From NCBI RefSeq assembly GCF_014750685.1, contig NZ_JAAXGE010000002.1:1033988-1097987 (forward strand): a stretch of 64,000 nt of DNA, written 5' to 3'. The DNA is from Bacteroides sp. GM023 (lineage in GTDB: Bacteria; Bacteroidota; Bacteroidia; Bacteroidales; Bacteroidaceae). Each line of letters opens with the position of its first letter. The stretch's first letter is position 1. The translations under genes were made by a program, and so were the position numbers. Shown one piece after another: positions 37,597 to 46,770 of the stretch. The notes below the pieces were generated by a model. It had not been told where the DNA came from. It worked only from the letters and a program-made list of their open reading frames with translations, and made no database searches.

Positions 37597-38199
37597 ATGT
37601 TATTACCTTATTTAAATGAGAATCTGATTGAAGCAGGATGCGACGAAGCAGGTCGTGGCTGTCTGGCAGGTGCGGTATATGCCGCTGCGGTTATTCTTCC
37701 GAAAGATTTTAAGAATGAGTTGTTGAATGACTCCAAGCAACTGACGGAGAAACAGCGCTACGCACTGCGTGAGGTAATAGAAAAAGAAGCCATCGCCTGG
37801 GCGGTTGGCGTTGTCTCACCCGAAGAAATAGATGAGATAAATATCCTGCGTGCTTCTTTCCTGGCTATGCACCGTGCTGTCGACCAGTTGACTACCCGCC
37901 CGCAGCATCTGCTAATTGATGGAAACCGTTTCAATAAATACCCCGATATCCCCCACACTACAGTAATAAAGGGAGATGGAAAGTATCTTTCAATAGCCGC
38001 CGCTTCTATTTTAGCCAAAACATACAGGGACGATTATATGAACCGTCTTCACGAAGAATTTCCATCTTACGACTGGGACCATAATAAAGGTTATCCAACT
38101 AAAAAACACCGTGCCGCCATCGCCGAACATGGTACAACTCCCTATCACCGAATGACATTCAATCTATTAGGTGACGGGCAGCTAACTTTGGACTTATAA
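37597..38199 (+). CDS. rnhB: Ribonuclease HII
   Basis: A 200-residue type 2 RNase H that removes ribonucleotides from DNA and degrades RNA-DNA hybrids. The family motif is [19 protein letters not shown] (residues 8-26) with the catalytic Asp-Glu pair, followed by LNDSKQL, LIDGN (third acid) and the C-terminal KTYRDDYM plus [12 protein letters not shown]. The length is typical. It has its own promoter and is independent of the type 1 enzyme at 2957. Confidence 0.95.
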   Translation: MLLPYLNENLIEAGCDEAGRGCLAGAVYAAAVILPKDFKNELLNDSKQLTEKQRYALREVIEKEAIAWAVGVVSPEEIDEINILRASFLAMHRAVDQLTTRPQHLLIDGNRFNKYPDIPHTTVIKGDGKYLSIAAASILAKTYRDDYMNRLHEEFPSYDWDHNKGYPTKKHRAAIAEHGTTPYHRMTFNLLGDGQLTLDL

Positions 38200-38339
38200 A
38201 CCGGCTTTATTTTCTCGAAATCTATATTTTCTACATTTTTTTGCAGAATAAGCACGATTTTGTTACGTATAACCTTCATTTTGTCCTGTTTGGGTTGAAA
38301 AAGTGTTGTTTTGTGCTTTTAATTGTTATTAAAATGCTA

Positions 38340-38347
38340 TATATTTG
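38340..38347 (+). promoter_or_regulatory. -7 box of the DUF5723-like gene
   Basis: TATATTTG matches TAnnTTTG, 33 bp ahead of the ATG at 38381. The 140 bp before it is A/T-rich without other visible features. Confidence 0.55.
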
Positions 38348-38380
38348 CAAACGGTAACAAGAATTAAAAAGTTTAAAATC

Positions 38381-39922
38381 ATGGCAACAAACAAGCTATT
38401 ATGCTCTACTAAGTTAATTGGGGTATTTTCTATCATGTTGATTTGCGCTCTTTCTGCAAATGCACAGTTCCTGCGTACTTCTTATTTTATGGAAGGGACG
38501 CACTATCGTCAACAACTGAATCCGGCTTTGACACCGACTAAGGGGTATTTCAACCTTCCGGTTATTGGTGCTATAAATGCAACAGTTGGTTCTACTTCAT
38601 TAGGTTATCAGGATATTATTGATATCATTGATGATGGTGATGATTTCTATAAAAGTACAGATTTCATGAACCGTCTGAAAGATAATAATAAAATGAATGT
38701 GAACTTCAGTACAGAGATTCTTTCTGCCGGATGGTACAAAGGAAAAAACTTCTGGTCATTCAATGTTGGTCTTCGTGCAGATATCGGTGCGAACCTGACT
38801 AAGAATATGTTTACTTTCTTGAATGAGATGGATGCAATAGAAGATAATTGGAGAAACAGTAATTATGATATTAGCAACCAGCAATTGGATATTAATGCTT
38901 ACGCTGAAGTTGGTTTGGGGCTTTCACGTCAGATAAACAGTCGTTTGACAGTAGGTGCTAGAGTGAAAGCTTTGTTGGGTATCGGTAATATGAAGTTGAA
39001 GCTTAATAATGTGGCAATGAACGCGAGTTTGCCTAGCGATGCTCGTATTAGTCAGTTGCAAGACCCTGCATATTTGTCCGGTTTGAATGCTGCGGATATT
39101 ACGAAGTTAAGAAATGAAATTAATAACTATCACGCTAATTTGGCAGTAGATGCTCATCTGGAAAGTTCTTTCAAGGGATTGAATTTGAAAAAAGAAGATG
39201 GACAGGACTATATTAGTGATTTCGACTTTGAGAGTAAGGATATGGGAATCGCTGGTTATGGTTTTGGTATTGACCTGGGAGCATCTTACAAGATTATGGA
39301 TAATCTGACTGTATCTGCTTCTATTTTGGATTTGGGATTCATCTCATGGTCGAAAGGTAGTACTCAAATAGCTAATGCTAATGCAGCAGGTATTGATATG
39401 AAGGGAAGTAACTATACATCAGGTATTGACCCTAATGATATCCCTGGAAGTATTGTTGCTATTGAAAATAATATTAAGAATTTGCAGACAGATGCCAATG
39501 GATACATGGAACGTGTTAGCGGTGGTGACGTACTCGATTACGAAATGCTGCAACTTAGAACGGAAGAGGCAAGTAAGTCTCGCAAATCTCGTTTGGCTTC
39601 CACATTAGTATTGGGTGCTGAATATGGCTTATTCGAAAATAAATTGGGAGTTGGCGTATTGTCTACAACCCGTTTCGTACAGCCGGATGCACTTACTGAA
39701 TTAACATTCTCTGCAAACTATCGTCCGAAAAGCTGGTTTAATGTAGCACTTAGTTACTCAGTTATTCAGTCGGCAGGTAAATCATTCGGTCTGGGTCTGA
39801 AATTAGGTCCGGTATTCCTCGGAACCGACTATATGTTCTTAGGAAAGAATTCTAACTCTGTGAATGGATTCGTTGGAGTTTCTATTCCATTGGGTGGAAA
39901 AAAAGAAAACAAACAAGGATAA
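38381..39922 (+). CDS. Outer-membrane beta-barrel-like protein, DUF5723-like
   Basis: A 513-residue exported protein with a signal peptide cut after SANAQ. The mature part begins with FLRTSYFMEGTHYRQQLNPAL, then alternates beta-strand pairs with aromatic ends, in the pattern of Bacteroidetes PorV/FadL-like or DUF5723 barrels. GYGFGIDLGASYKIMDNLTVSASILDLGF is typical. The last strand region ends in VSIPLGGKKENKQG. It may be a channel or structural outer-membrane protein. The function is unknown. The ATG at 38381 follows the -7 box; an in-frame codon at 38345 lies inside it. Confidence 0.75.
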   Translation: MATNKLLCSTKLIGVFSIMLICALSANAQFLRTSYFMEGTHYRQQLNPALTPTKGYFNLPVIGAINATVGSTSLGYQDIIDIIDDGDDFYKSTDFMNRLKDNNKMNVNFSTEILSAGWYKGKNFWSFNVGLRADIGANLTKNMFTFLNEMDAIEDNWRNSNYDISNQQLDINAYAEVGLGLSRQINSRLTVGARVKALLGIGNMKLKLNNVAMNASLPSDARISQLQDPAYLSGLNAADITKLRNEINNYHANLAVDAHLESSFKGLNLKKEDGQDYISDFDFESKDMGIAGYGFGIDLGASYKIMDNLTVSASILDLGFISWSKGSTQIANANAAGIDMKGSNYTSGIDPNDIPGSIVAIENNIKNLQTDANGYMERVSGGDVLDYEMLQLRTEEASKSRKSRLASTLVLGAEYGLFENKLGVGVLSTTRFVQPDALTELTFSANYRPKSWFNVALSYSVIQSAGKSFGLGLKLGPVFLGTDYMFLGKNSNSVNGFVGVSIPLGGKKENKQG

Positions 39923-39995
39923 AATAAAATTTAATTTCTCTCTCTAAACATTCTCTTTTAATTAATTCTCTATTGAAGTAAAAACGTATAATTTC

Positions 39996-40034
39996 AGCCT
40001 ATCATCTGCGACTAGATGATAGGCTGTCTTTTTT
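39996..40034. terminator. Bidirectional terminator, 12-bp perfect stem
   Basis: AGCCTATCATCT (39996-40007) pairs with AGATGATAGGCT (40014-40025), followed by GTCTTTTTTG. Serves the DUF5723-like gene and convergent corA. Confidence 0.85.
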
Positions 40035-40038
40035 GTAT

Positions 40039-40968
40039 TTAAAACCACTTGATTTTTTTGAATATCACGAACGCCAATGTTGACAATCCGATAGAGAATA
40101 ATACAATCAGAGAAAAAGCGAAAGGAACCTCTTCCAAATGAATATCCACATTCATACCATAGAAGCTGGCAATCAATGTCGGAAGCATCAAGACTATTGA
40201 TAAGCTAGTCATACGCTTCATGATAGTATTCACATTATTCGAGATAATGGAAGCAAAAGCATCCATTGTCCCCGTGAGGATATCGCTATAAATATTTACG
40301 GTATTAAGTGCCTGTTTCAATTCGATAATCACATCCTCTACCAGTTCCTTATCCAAAAAATCGGTATCTTGGAATATCGTTTTCAGTTTACCAATCATCA
40401 CTTCGTTTCCCCGAATAGAAGTGTTGAAGTACACCAGTGTTTTCTGTAATCTCATCAGGCGAAGCAGGTCTTCGTTACGAATACTACGCTCCAACTCCTT
40501 TTCTGCGGCACTGATATCCAAATTGATTTGTTTCAGATATTTCAGGAACCATACAGCAGAAGAGTAGATAAGCCGGAAAATTAAATCGAGCTTATTACGT
40601 ACAACAATTCCTTTTCTGCGGGTATGTTCAATAAAATCCGGTAATAAATCAGTGTTATGATAACAAACCGATACGATAATTTCATTGTTCGTGATAATGC
40701 CAATCGGAACAGTACCGAAAGGCAGACTGCCGTTCTGCTTGTTCTGCACGGGAATACGTAGAATGGTGAGCAACCAGTTACCTTCCGTGTCCGTACGCGG
40801 ACGTTCGTCCGTATCGGCTATGTCGTCAAGAAATGATTCGGGAACATTGAGCGTTTTGGTCAGAAATTCAAAGTCATCATCATTCGGGCATACTATGTTT
40901 ACCCAGCTGTTAGGAAGCCATTGTGTTTTTTCCACAAAGCCAGCTTCACAATAAAGATACGTTCTCAT
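40039..40968 (-). CDS. corA: CorA-family divalent cation transporter
   Basis: A 309-residue inner-membrane channel for Mg2+ (or Co2+/Ni2+). It has a large cytoplasmic N-terminal alpha/beta funnel domain, a long helix before the membrane, and two C-terminal membrane helices. The pore motif YGMNV is at about residues 267-271, after LPTLIASF. The C-terminus is basic (FKKIKWF). It is monocistronic, with its likely -7 box inside the terminator hairpin of the upstream gene (41101-41156). No Mg riboswitch is visible in the leader. Confidence 0.92.
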   Translation of the reverse strand: MRTYLYCEAGFVEKTQWLPNSWVNIVCPNDDDFEFLTKTLNVPESFLDDIADTDERPRTDTEGNWLLTILRIPVQNKQNGSLPFGTVPIGIITNNEIIVSVCYHNTDLLPDFIEHTRRKGIVVRNKLDLIFRLIYSSAVWFLKYLKQINLDISAAEKELERSIRNEDLLRLMRLQKTLVYFNTSIRGNEVMIGKLKTIFQDTDFLDKELVEDVIIELKQALNTVNIYSDILTGTMDAFASIISNNVNTIMKRMTSLSIVLMLPTLIASFYGMNVDIHLEEVPFAFSLIVLFSIGLSTLAFVIFKKIKWF

Positions 40969-41100
40969 CTTATTGTCTCCTTTCGTTGTTTAGCACGAGC
41001 AGAGACACCAGTTTGCAATGACTCTGTTCGCTTTAATTAATACTAGTTGTGCACGTTCGCGGGTTTGAATCGTCCATATTTCTATGATTTTAATTTAAAA

Positions 41101-41156
41101 GCGGTGCAAAGGTACGGAAAATCGAGCTGGCTTCCATCCTTTTGCACCGCTTTTTT
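41101..41156 (-). terminator. Terminator of the TlpA-like gene that contains the corA -7 box
   Basis: Arms GCGGTGCAAAGG (41101-41112) and CCTTTTGCACCGC (41138-41150) form a long stem with one bulge, with T/A tails on both sides. On the minus strand the left arm reads TACCTTTG (41114-41107), a full -7 match, so the element ends transcription of the TlpA-like gene and may start corA. Confidence 0.65.
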
Positions 41157-41182
41157 ATAATTTCTACTGTTTCTGTTTATAT

Positions 41183-43669
41183 TTATTTTACATCCTGTTG
41201 TTGTTCCGATGATTCAGAAGTGTCGAAACGTTTCTTCAGATATTGTCCAATGGTATGGCTTCCTAAATTTTCTTTAGAGATGCTGCCGTCTTTTTCAACC
41301 AGTTCATAATGGGGAATACCGTTGAAATGGAAAAGTTGGCGTAGGTAATTATATTCTGTCCCGGTGACATAATAACTTGCTTCTCCTTTCAGGTTCTTTT
41401 CTACATATTGTTTGTAGGCTCCGGCAGGAGATTCTCTTTCTCCGGTGATATATATAAATTGAAACTCCGGGTGATTTTTGTATTTCTTGCGCAAGTCTGC
41501 TGTCGCTTCTATTCCGCCCCGGCAAGGCCCGCAGGTTGTTGCCCAAAAGTCGACAAACAGAACTTTGCCTGGATGATTCTTGATGATATTGCGGAAAATA
41601 TCGGTTGCTTTGCCTTCCGGAAGCTGATAGGATGAGGCTTCTTCCGAAGGATAAGCATTCTCGAATACTTGCTCTGCTTCTGCCACCAGGAATGCGTCAG
41701 TAAGATTCTGTTTAAGGTTGTCTACATATTCGCGGGCAATTGTTTTTGTTTTAATATTTTGTAGATTAAAAGTAAGGTTACGCACTTTAGCTATTTGCCA
41801 TAAGAGAGGATTGGTGTCACCCCATAGCCGGGCAATTATAGTATCTTTCTTTTCTCCATATTTTTGCTCCATTGCTATGCTTGCTCTATCGCTTGCTTGT
41901 TGCGATTCTTCTTCTTGAGATATTTTCTGTTTTTTAGTATAGTCTATGTATTCTTTTACCAGCTTTTCTTCTTGTTTAAATAGGTTATTCGTTTTCATAT
42001 CCTCTTCCTGAAGTTCTGCAAGCGTTATTCTTACTTTTTGTCCGGCAAGTTTTTCATGCTTCTGCCTTAATTCTTCTTGTTCTGCATTCAGCTTCACCCC
42101 TTTTTCTTTGAGAAATGATAAGAGAGGCTTTTGTGGATAAGTGAAAGAAATGTCCACCAAATTATCGACCTCGTCCGAATAAGCCTTCCGAAGTGGAGTC
42201 ATGTATTCAAAGCGGTTGATGAAGATGTCTGCTCGCTCATCTGCAAGAACGGTTTTATCGTCAAGTGGCATTTCCTTCAGAAAATCGTAGAACGAATCAT
42301 CAGCTTTGATTTTCAATACTTGATTGGCTGTGTCTTGTTGGGCATAATAATCTCTGCTCATTTCAAAATCTAAGAATGCATTCCCTGTTTGTAGTTTTAC
42401 TTTATTCTTAATTAAGCAAATAGCTTTTGGAGAAGGTTGATAGATTTGGCATACGGAATCAGCAACATGTTGCCATTGTGCGATAATGGGCTTCATATGT
42501 TCCTTGTATTGGTTGGGAGTAAGTGTCTTTTGTGATTTGGATAAATCCCCATAACCGTAAGCAATTAATTTACTAAAATCGGATAGTATATAAGAAAGGG
42601 GAGCTGACGGCCCCATGTATGCTGTATTATTCATGGGGAAATTGTAGTCACGTGCACGACTTCGTGCCATTAGCTCTTCCCAGTCAATATACATGGTGAG
42701 AGTTTGTCCGGGTTCAATGTAGAAGGGAATCCAGTTGTTATTGAGGGTTAATGATTGCTCTAGCGGATGATTAATAACGAATTTGCATGTGAAACTTCCA
42801 TCTTTTGCTATTTGTAGAACAGTCGGATAGTCTTTGCGGGTGATTTCATTAGACAGGTAAATCAGTCCTGTATCAAACCCTAGTCGTGGGTCATATCCAT
42901 CGATATAGCCTTGCAGATAAGTGGTATCTTTTTGGAAGAATTGTTGAAAACCGTTATCTGGTTCAAGGATGCTTATGTCTCCTTTCTGGCGGGTATATAA
43001 CAATTCGTCTGCTCTGTCTGTTTTTATGGCACAGTTACCATTTTTCTGTGGAGTTATCAGCAGCGTACTGATATCGCCGTTTTGCTTATCTTTGACGGTA
43101 ATCTCAATTCGTTTACCCTTCTTACGGATACTTTCATTGGTGTATATCCGATTATTCATAATAGTGATTGAATCATAAATTCCATATTCCCACCGACCGG
43201 GATTGTCCGTCTTGAACCAGTTGCCTTTGATGGCTGCCAGTGGAGGGATTTTCTTTCCTTTTTGTGGAGTTAAAGAGATGTCGTATGTATTCCATTCTGT
43301 AGATTCTTCCGAGCCCATAAAGTGGATAGTCTCGGTTTCCTTTGGCAGTGGCTCAAAAATGAGGACAAAGTCCTTCTCCCCAGAATCCGGCATATAGACC
43401 TCTTTCTTAATTTCGATTCCTTCGGCACTTTTGAACATGTATTTCTTACCGGTTGCGACGTCTACCAAATAATCTTCTCCGTCCAGGCTTATCCACCAGT
43501 GCGGACGGAAGATGGCATGTACATATATTCGTGTGCTTTCGGGTGTGCGCTCTATGCGGGTAATATTGATAATACTTCCCGAACGGGCTTTAAAAGGCGG
43601 ATTGTCGATTGTTTGTGCACTGAGCATGCCCGTTAGCATAAGTAAGATGCAAAGTAGAGTTGTTCTCAT
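41183..43669 (-). CDS. Secreted TlpA-like thiol-disulfide oxidoreductase with long N-terminal region
   Basis: An 828-residue exported protein with a signal peptide (MRTTLLCILLMLTGMLSAQ). The C-terminal 150 residues are a TlpA/thioredoxin-like domain (VLFVDFWATTCGPCRGGIEA) with CGPC near residue 715. The first 650 residues include beta-rich segments and a long helical coiled region (LKEKGVKLNAEQEELRQKHE) of the type found in DUF4369-bearing Bacteroides proteins. It probably keeps periplasmic thiols reduced. The partner or client is not evident. It is monocistronic, divergent from gpmI. Confidence 0.85.
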   Translation of the reverse strand: MRTTLLCILLMLTGMLSAQTIDNPPFKARSGSIINITRIERTPESTRIYVHAIFRPHWWISLDGEDYLVDVATGKKYMFKSAEGIEIKKEVYMPDSGEKDFVLIFEPLPKETETIHFMGSEESTEWNTYDISLTPQKGKKIPPLAAIKGNWFKTDNPGRWEYGIYDSITIMNNRIYTNESIRKKGKRIEITVKDKQNGDISTLLITPQKNGNCAIKTDRADELLYTRQKGDISILEPDNGFQQFFQKDTTYLQGYIDGYDPRLGFDTGLIYLSNEITRKDYPTVLQIAKDGSFTCKFVINHPLEQSLTLNNNWIPFYIEPGQTLTMYIDWEELMARSRARDYNFPMNNTAYMGPSAPLSYILSDFSKLIAYGYGDLSKSQKTLTPNQYKEHMKPIIAQWQHVADSVCQIYQPSPKAICLIKNKVKLQTGNAFLDFEMSRDYYAQQDTANQVLKIKADDSFYDFLKEMPLDDKTVLADERADIFINRFEYMTPLRKAYSDEVDNLVDISFTYPQKPLLSFLKEKGVKLNAEQEELRQKHEKLAGQKVRITLAELQEEDMKTNNLFKQEEKLVKEYIDYTKKQKISQEEESQQASDRASIAMEQKYGEKKDTIIARLWGDTNPLLWQIAKVRNLTFNLQNIKTKTIAREYVDNLKQNLTDAFLVAEAEQVFENAYPSEEASSYQLPEGKATDIFRNIIKNHPGKVLFVDFWATTCGPCRGGIEATADLRKKYKNHPEFQFIYITGERESPAGAYKQYVEKNLKGEASYYVTGTEYNYLRQLFHFNGIPHYELVEKDGSISKENLGSHTIGQYLKKRFDTSESSEQQQDVK

Positions 43670-43703
43670 AATAGTAGTTTTTTGATGAAAGTGTTTAATG
43701 GTA

Positions 43704-43720
43704 TTCTTACAAAGTAAGAA
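43704..43720. repeat. Palindrome in the TlpA/gpmI divergent region
   Basis: TTCTTAC-AAA-GTAAGAA has perfect 7-bp arms, 35 bp before the TlpA-like ATG. It may be an operator overlapping its promoter. Confidence 0.4.
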
Positions 43721-43794
43721 AAATATCCATAGCCTTGTACTCTTTTACTCTCTAACTTAACATAGATTAAACGTTTACGTAACCATCTTTTTTG

Positions 43795-43802
43795 TACCTT
43801 TG
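43795..43802 (+). promoter_or_regulatory. -7 box of gpmI
   Basis: TACCTTTG then CGCC, with TTTA at 43774-43777 as a weak -33 (17-bp spacer), about 40 bp ahead of the ATG. Confidence 0.6.
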
Positions 43803-43842
43803 CGCCCGAAAATCAGAGTGATAATTTAAATATTGAAATATT

Positions 43843-45357
43843 ATGAGCAAGAAAGCCCTTTTAATGATCCTCGATGGTTGGGGACTAGGTGACCAAAAGA
43901 AAGACGACGTAATCTTCAACACTCCCACTCCTTACTGGGATTATCTGACAACTACTTATCCTCACTCTCAGCTTCAGGCAAGCGGTGAAAACGTAGGTTT
44001 GCCCGATGGACAGATGGGTAACTCTGAAGTTGGTCACTTGAATATTGGTGCCGGACGCGTGGTTTATCAGGATTTGGTGAAAATCAACCGTGCATGTGCT
44101 GACAATAGCATCATGAAGAATCCTGAAGTCGTTTCAGCTTTCTCTTATGCAAAAGAAAACGGAAAGAGTGTTCACTTCATGGGCTTGACTTCCAACGGTG
44201 GCGTACACAGCTCACTCGTTCATCTTTTCAAACTTTGCGACATCGCTAAAGAATACAATATCGACAATACATCCATCCACTGCTTCATGGACGGTCGCGA
44301 CACTGACCCGAAGAGCGGTAAAGGTTTTATTGAAGAACTTACTGCACACTGCGAAAAATCAGGCGGAAAGGTTGCTTCTATCATCGGCCGTTATTATGCT
44401 ATGGACCGTGACAAACGTTGGGAACGCGTGAAAGAAGCATATGACCTGTTGGTGAACGGTGAAGGTAAGAAAGCTACCGACATGGTTCAGGCAATGCAGG
44501 AATCTTATGATGAAGGCGTGACAGACGAATTTATCAAGCCGATTGTAAATGCAAACGTTGACGGAACAATCAAAGAAGGCGATGTAGTAATCTTCTTCAA
44601 TTACCGTAACGACCGTGCAAAAGAATTGACTGTCGTATTGACTCAGCAAGATATGCCGGAAGCTGGTATGCATACTATTCCGGGGCTGCAATATTACTGC
44701 ATGACTCCGTATGATGCTTCTTTCAAGGGCGTTCATATCCTGTTCGATAAAGAAAATGTATCCAACACACTAGGCGAATATCTTGCTGCTAATGGCAAGA
44801 GCCAACTTCATATCGCTGAAACAGAGAAGTATGCTCACGTAACATTCTTCCTCAACGGTGGACGTGAAACTCCGTTTGATAAGGAAGACCGTATCCTCGT
44901 TCCATCTCCGAAAGTGGCTACTTATGACTTGAAACCGGAAATGAGTGCTTACGAAGTAAAAGATAAACTGGTAGCTGCCATCAACGAAAACAAATATGAT
45001 TTCATTGTAGTGAATTTCGCTAATGGTGACATGGTAGGCCATACGGGTATTTACGAAGCTATCGAGAAAGCAGTTATCGCTGTAGACGCTTGTGTGAAAG
45101 ATGTAATCGAAGCTGCCAAAGCACAGGATTACGAAGCAATCATCATTGCTGACCATGGTAATGCCGACCGTGCTTTGAACGAAGACGGTACTCCGAACAC
45201 CGCTCACTCTCTGAACCCTGTTCCTTGCGTTTACGTAACAGAGAACAAGGCTGCGAAAGTAGAAAACGGCCGTTTGGCTGACGTTGCTCCGACTATCCTG
45301 ACAATTATGGGTCTGGAAGTTCCGGCTGAAATGGATGGTAACGTTTTGATAAATTGA
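43843..45357 (+). CDS. gpmI: 2,3-bisphosphoglycerate-independent phosphoglycerate mutase
   Basis: A 504-residue Mn-dependent enzyme interconverting 3- and 2-phosphoglycerate in glycolysis. The alkaline-phosphatase-type core shows MILDGWGLG at the start and [17 protein letters not shown], where Ser is the phosphorylated residue. [11 protein letters not shown], the transferase-domain KRWER segment, and the C-terminal metal motifs ADHGNAD and TAHSLNPVP follow. The length and motif order are standard for iPGM. It is followed by a repeat-flanked four-helix-bundle gene. Confidence 0.96.
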   Translation: MSKKALLMILDGWGLGDQKKDDVIFNTPTPYWDYLTTTYPHSQLQASGENVGLPDGQMGNSEVGHLNIGAGRVVYQDLVKINRACADNSIMKNPEVVSAFSYAKENGKSVHFMGLTSNGGVHSSLVHLFKLCDIAKEYNIDNTSIHCFMDGRDTDPKSGKGFIEELTAHCEKSGGKVASIIGRYYAMDRDKRWERVKEAYDLLVNGEGKKATDMVQAMQESYDEGVTDEFIKPIVNANVDGTIKEGDVVIFFNYRNDRAKELTVVLTQQDMPEAGMHTIPGLQYYCMTPYDASFKGVHILFDKENVSNTLGEYLAANGKSQLHIAETEKYAHVTFFLNGGRETPFDKEDRILVPSPKVATYDLKPEMSAYEVKDKLVAAINENKYDFIVVNFANGDMVGHTGIYEAIEKAVIAVDACVKDVIEAAKAQDYEAIIIADHGNADRALNEDGTPNTAHSLNPVPCVYVTENKAAKVENGRLADVAPTILTIMGLEVPAEMDGNVLIN

Positions 45358-45381
45358 GAATTGAGAATTAAGAATTAAAAA
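45355..45381. repeat. AATT-rich repeat array, left flank of the four-helix-bundle gene
   Basis: TTGAGAATTGAGAATTAAGAATTAAAAA-type repeats run from the gpmI stop to the ATG at 45382. Read in the other direction they resemble the TTCTCAATTTTTAA units at 45761-45790, so the gene is flanked by inverted arrays. Confidence 0.65.
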
Positions 45382-45747
45382 ATGATAGCAAAGAATAATG
45401 CTATTCATACTAAATCGTATGCGTTTGCTATTCGTATAGTAAACGCATACAAGTTTTTAGTAGAATCTGAAAAAGAATTTGTTTTATCAAAACAGTTATT
45501 GCGCAGTGGAACTGCTATCGGAGCTTTGGTTGCTGAGGCTCATCATGCACAAAGTAGTGCGGATTTCTTAAACAAAATGAATGTCGCTTTGAAAGAAGCA
45601 AATGAAACGTTTTATTGGCTATCTTTATTGAAAGATACTCATTATATGGAAGAAATTGTCTATCAATCTATTGCTTCAGATTGCAATGAATTGATTGCAC
45701 TCTTAGTTTCTATTGTAAAGTCTATGAGAGATTCACTTAATAGATAA
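45382..45747 (+). CDS. Four-helix-bundle protein (23S rRNA-intervening-sequence protein family)
   Basis: A 121-residue protein that fits the IVP/S23 four-helix-bundle family. Signatures are SYAFAIRIVNAYKFL, VLSKQLLRSGTAIGALVAEA and ADFLNKMNVALKEANETFYWL. The family is named for its presence in rRNA intervening sequences, but stand-alone copies such as this are common in Bacteroidetes; the biochemical role is unknown. It shares a fold with the Avd accessory proteins of diversity-generating retroelements, none of which is seen here. The flanking inverted AATT-rich arrays and its position between unrelated genes suggest a small mobile cassette. Confidence 0.9.
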   Translation: MIAKNNAIHTKSYAFAIRIVNAYKFLVESEKEFVLSKQLLRSGTAIGALVAEAHHAQSSADFLNKMNVALKEANETFYWLSLLKDTHYMEEIVYQSIASDCNELIALLVSIVKSMRDSLNR

Positions 45748-45760
45748 CTCAAACATTTAT

Positions 45761-45790
45761 TTCTCAATTTTTAATTCTCAATTTTTAATT
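45761..45790. repeat. Tandem TTCTCAATTTTTAA repeat, right flank of the four-helix-bundle gene
   Basis: Two exact tandem 14-bp units (45761-45774, 45775-45788) lie just before the next ATG at 45798. They are an inverted counterpart of the array left of the gene. Confidence 0.75.
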
Positions 45791-45797
45791 TATAAAA

Positions 45798-46379
45798 ATG
45801 ATACAGATTGGTGATGTAGTAGTGTCTCTTGATGTCTTTCAGGCAAAGTTTCTTTGCAACCTGGATGCTTGTAAAGGGGAGTGTTGCATTGAGGGTGATG
45901 CAGGTGCGCCTGTAGGACTGGATGAAGTGGAGAAATTGGAAGAAGTGTTGCCAGTTATTTGGGATGAACTGGCACCCGAAGCCCGTGCGATCATTGAGAA
46001 GCAAGGGGTGGTGTATACAGATGAAGAGGGCGACCTGGTTACTTCAATTGTAAATAATAAGGACTGCGTCTTTACCTGTTATGATGAAAAAGGATGCTGC
46101 TATTGTGCTATTGAGAAGGCATACAGGGAAGGTAAAACAGATTTTTATAAACCGGTGTCCTGCCATCTTTATCCCATCCGAATCGGCGATTACGGGGTTT
46201 ATAAGGCGGTAAATTATCATCGTTGGGACGTATGTAAGGCAGCAGTTTTACTGGGCAAGAAAGAGAATCTTCCTGTCTATCAGTTCCTGAAAGAACCTTT
46301 AATCCGTAAATTCGGTGAGGAATGGTACAAAGAACTGGAAGTTGTGGCCGAAGAACTGAAGAAGCAACATCTCATTTAG
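45798..46379 (+). CDS. DUF3109 Cys-rich protein
   Basis: A 193-residue cytoplasmic protein with the DUF3109 cysteine pattern: CNLDACKGECC near residues 20-30, CVFTCYDEKGCCYCAIEK near residues 90-108 and a following SCHLYPIRI. This cysteine set resembles the zinc- or Fe-S-binding YkgJ-type motif, so metal binding is likely. The function is unknown. It starts directly after the AATT-rich array, which may hold its promoter. Its stop overlaps a convergent small gene by 4 bp. Confidence 0.88.
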   Translation: MIQIGDVVVSLDVFQAKFLCNLDACKGECCIEGDAGAPVGLDEVEKLEEVLPVIWDELAPEARAIIEKQGVVYTDEEGDLVTSIVNNKDCVFTCYDEKGCCYCAIEKAYREGKTDFYKPVSCHLYPIRIGDYGVYKAVNYHRWDVCKAAVLLGKKENLPVYQFLKEPLIRKFGEEWYKELEVVAEELKKQHLI

Positions 46380-46582
46380 GATTTTCGTCTCTTACGGATA
46401 CAATATACCTGATATAGCAATATACACAAGGCGATTACTATTCCGAAGGACGGTGCAATCCATGCTTCCGGATGAATGATAATCAAGAAAATACAGGTGA
46501 CGATAACGCAAGAAGTCAGGACAATAAGAAACAATCTCATCTTTGCAAGTAAGGGATTAGGAATCGTAGTTTTCAATTTCAT
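46376..46582 (-). CDS. Small two-helix membrane protein
   Basis: A 68-residue protein with two membrane helices (MRLFLIVLTSCVIVTCIFLII and about residues 42-60) and a basic tail (RKRRKS). It has no recognisable family. Plus-strand GCAAGATA at 46608-46615 reads TATCTTGC on the minus strand, a -7 box lacking one T, 26 bp upstream of the ATG. It may be a real small protein, but no further evidence is seen. Confidence 0.6.
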   Translation of the reverse strand: MKLKTTIPNPLLAKMRLFLIVLTSCVIVTCIFLIIIHPEAWIAPSFGIVIALCILLYQVYCIRKRRKS

Positions 46583-46678
46583 AGTTGCTGTTGTATTTGG
46601 TTTTTATGCAAGATAGTGATTTTGCCCGGAATTTGCTTCTGTTGTTAGGTTTTATTAAGAGATGGACGTAGATATAAA

Positions 46679-46717
46679 AATGCCGGTACTGGAAGATGAC
46701 TCTTTCAGACCGGCATT
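46679..46717. terminator. Terminator ending the glucan PUL operon (bidirectional)
   Basis: AATGCCGGT (46679-46687) pairs with ACCGGCATT (46709-46717), with T-rich tails on both sides. It closes the nine-gene minus-strand unit that starts at susC. Confidence 0.8.
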
Positions 46718-46770
46718 CTTTTAGATGGAAAAGTGAAATTCTTAACCGAATAACATGTATATATTAAATA

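Noticed and set aside
41055..41080. GCGGGTTTGAATC-like segment resembling a tRNA T-arm
   Set aside because: The sequence does not pair as a T-stem, and no acceptor, D or anticodon arm fits on either side.
40969..41100. Magnesium-sensing riboswitch ahead of corA
   Set aside because: The leader has no long paired structure like known Mg riboswitches; only short A/T-rich sequence is seen.
45382..45747. Diversity-generating retroelement accessory (Avd) gene
   Set aside because: The four-helix-bundle fold is shared, but there is no reverse transcriptase, template repeat or variable repeat in the window.
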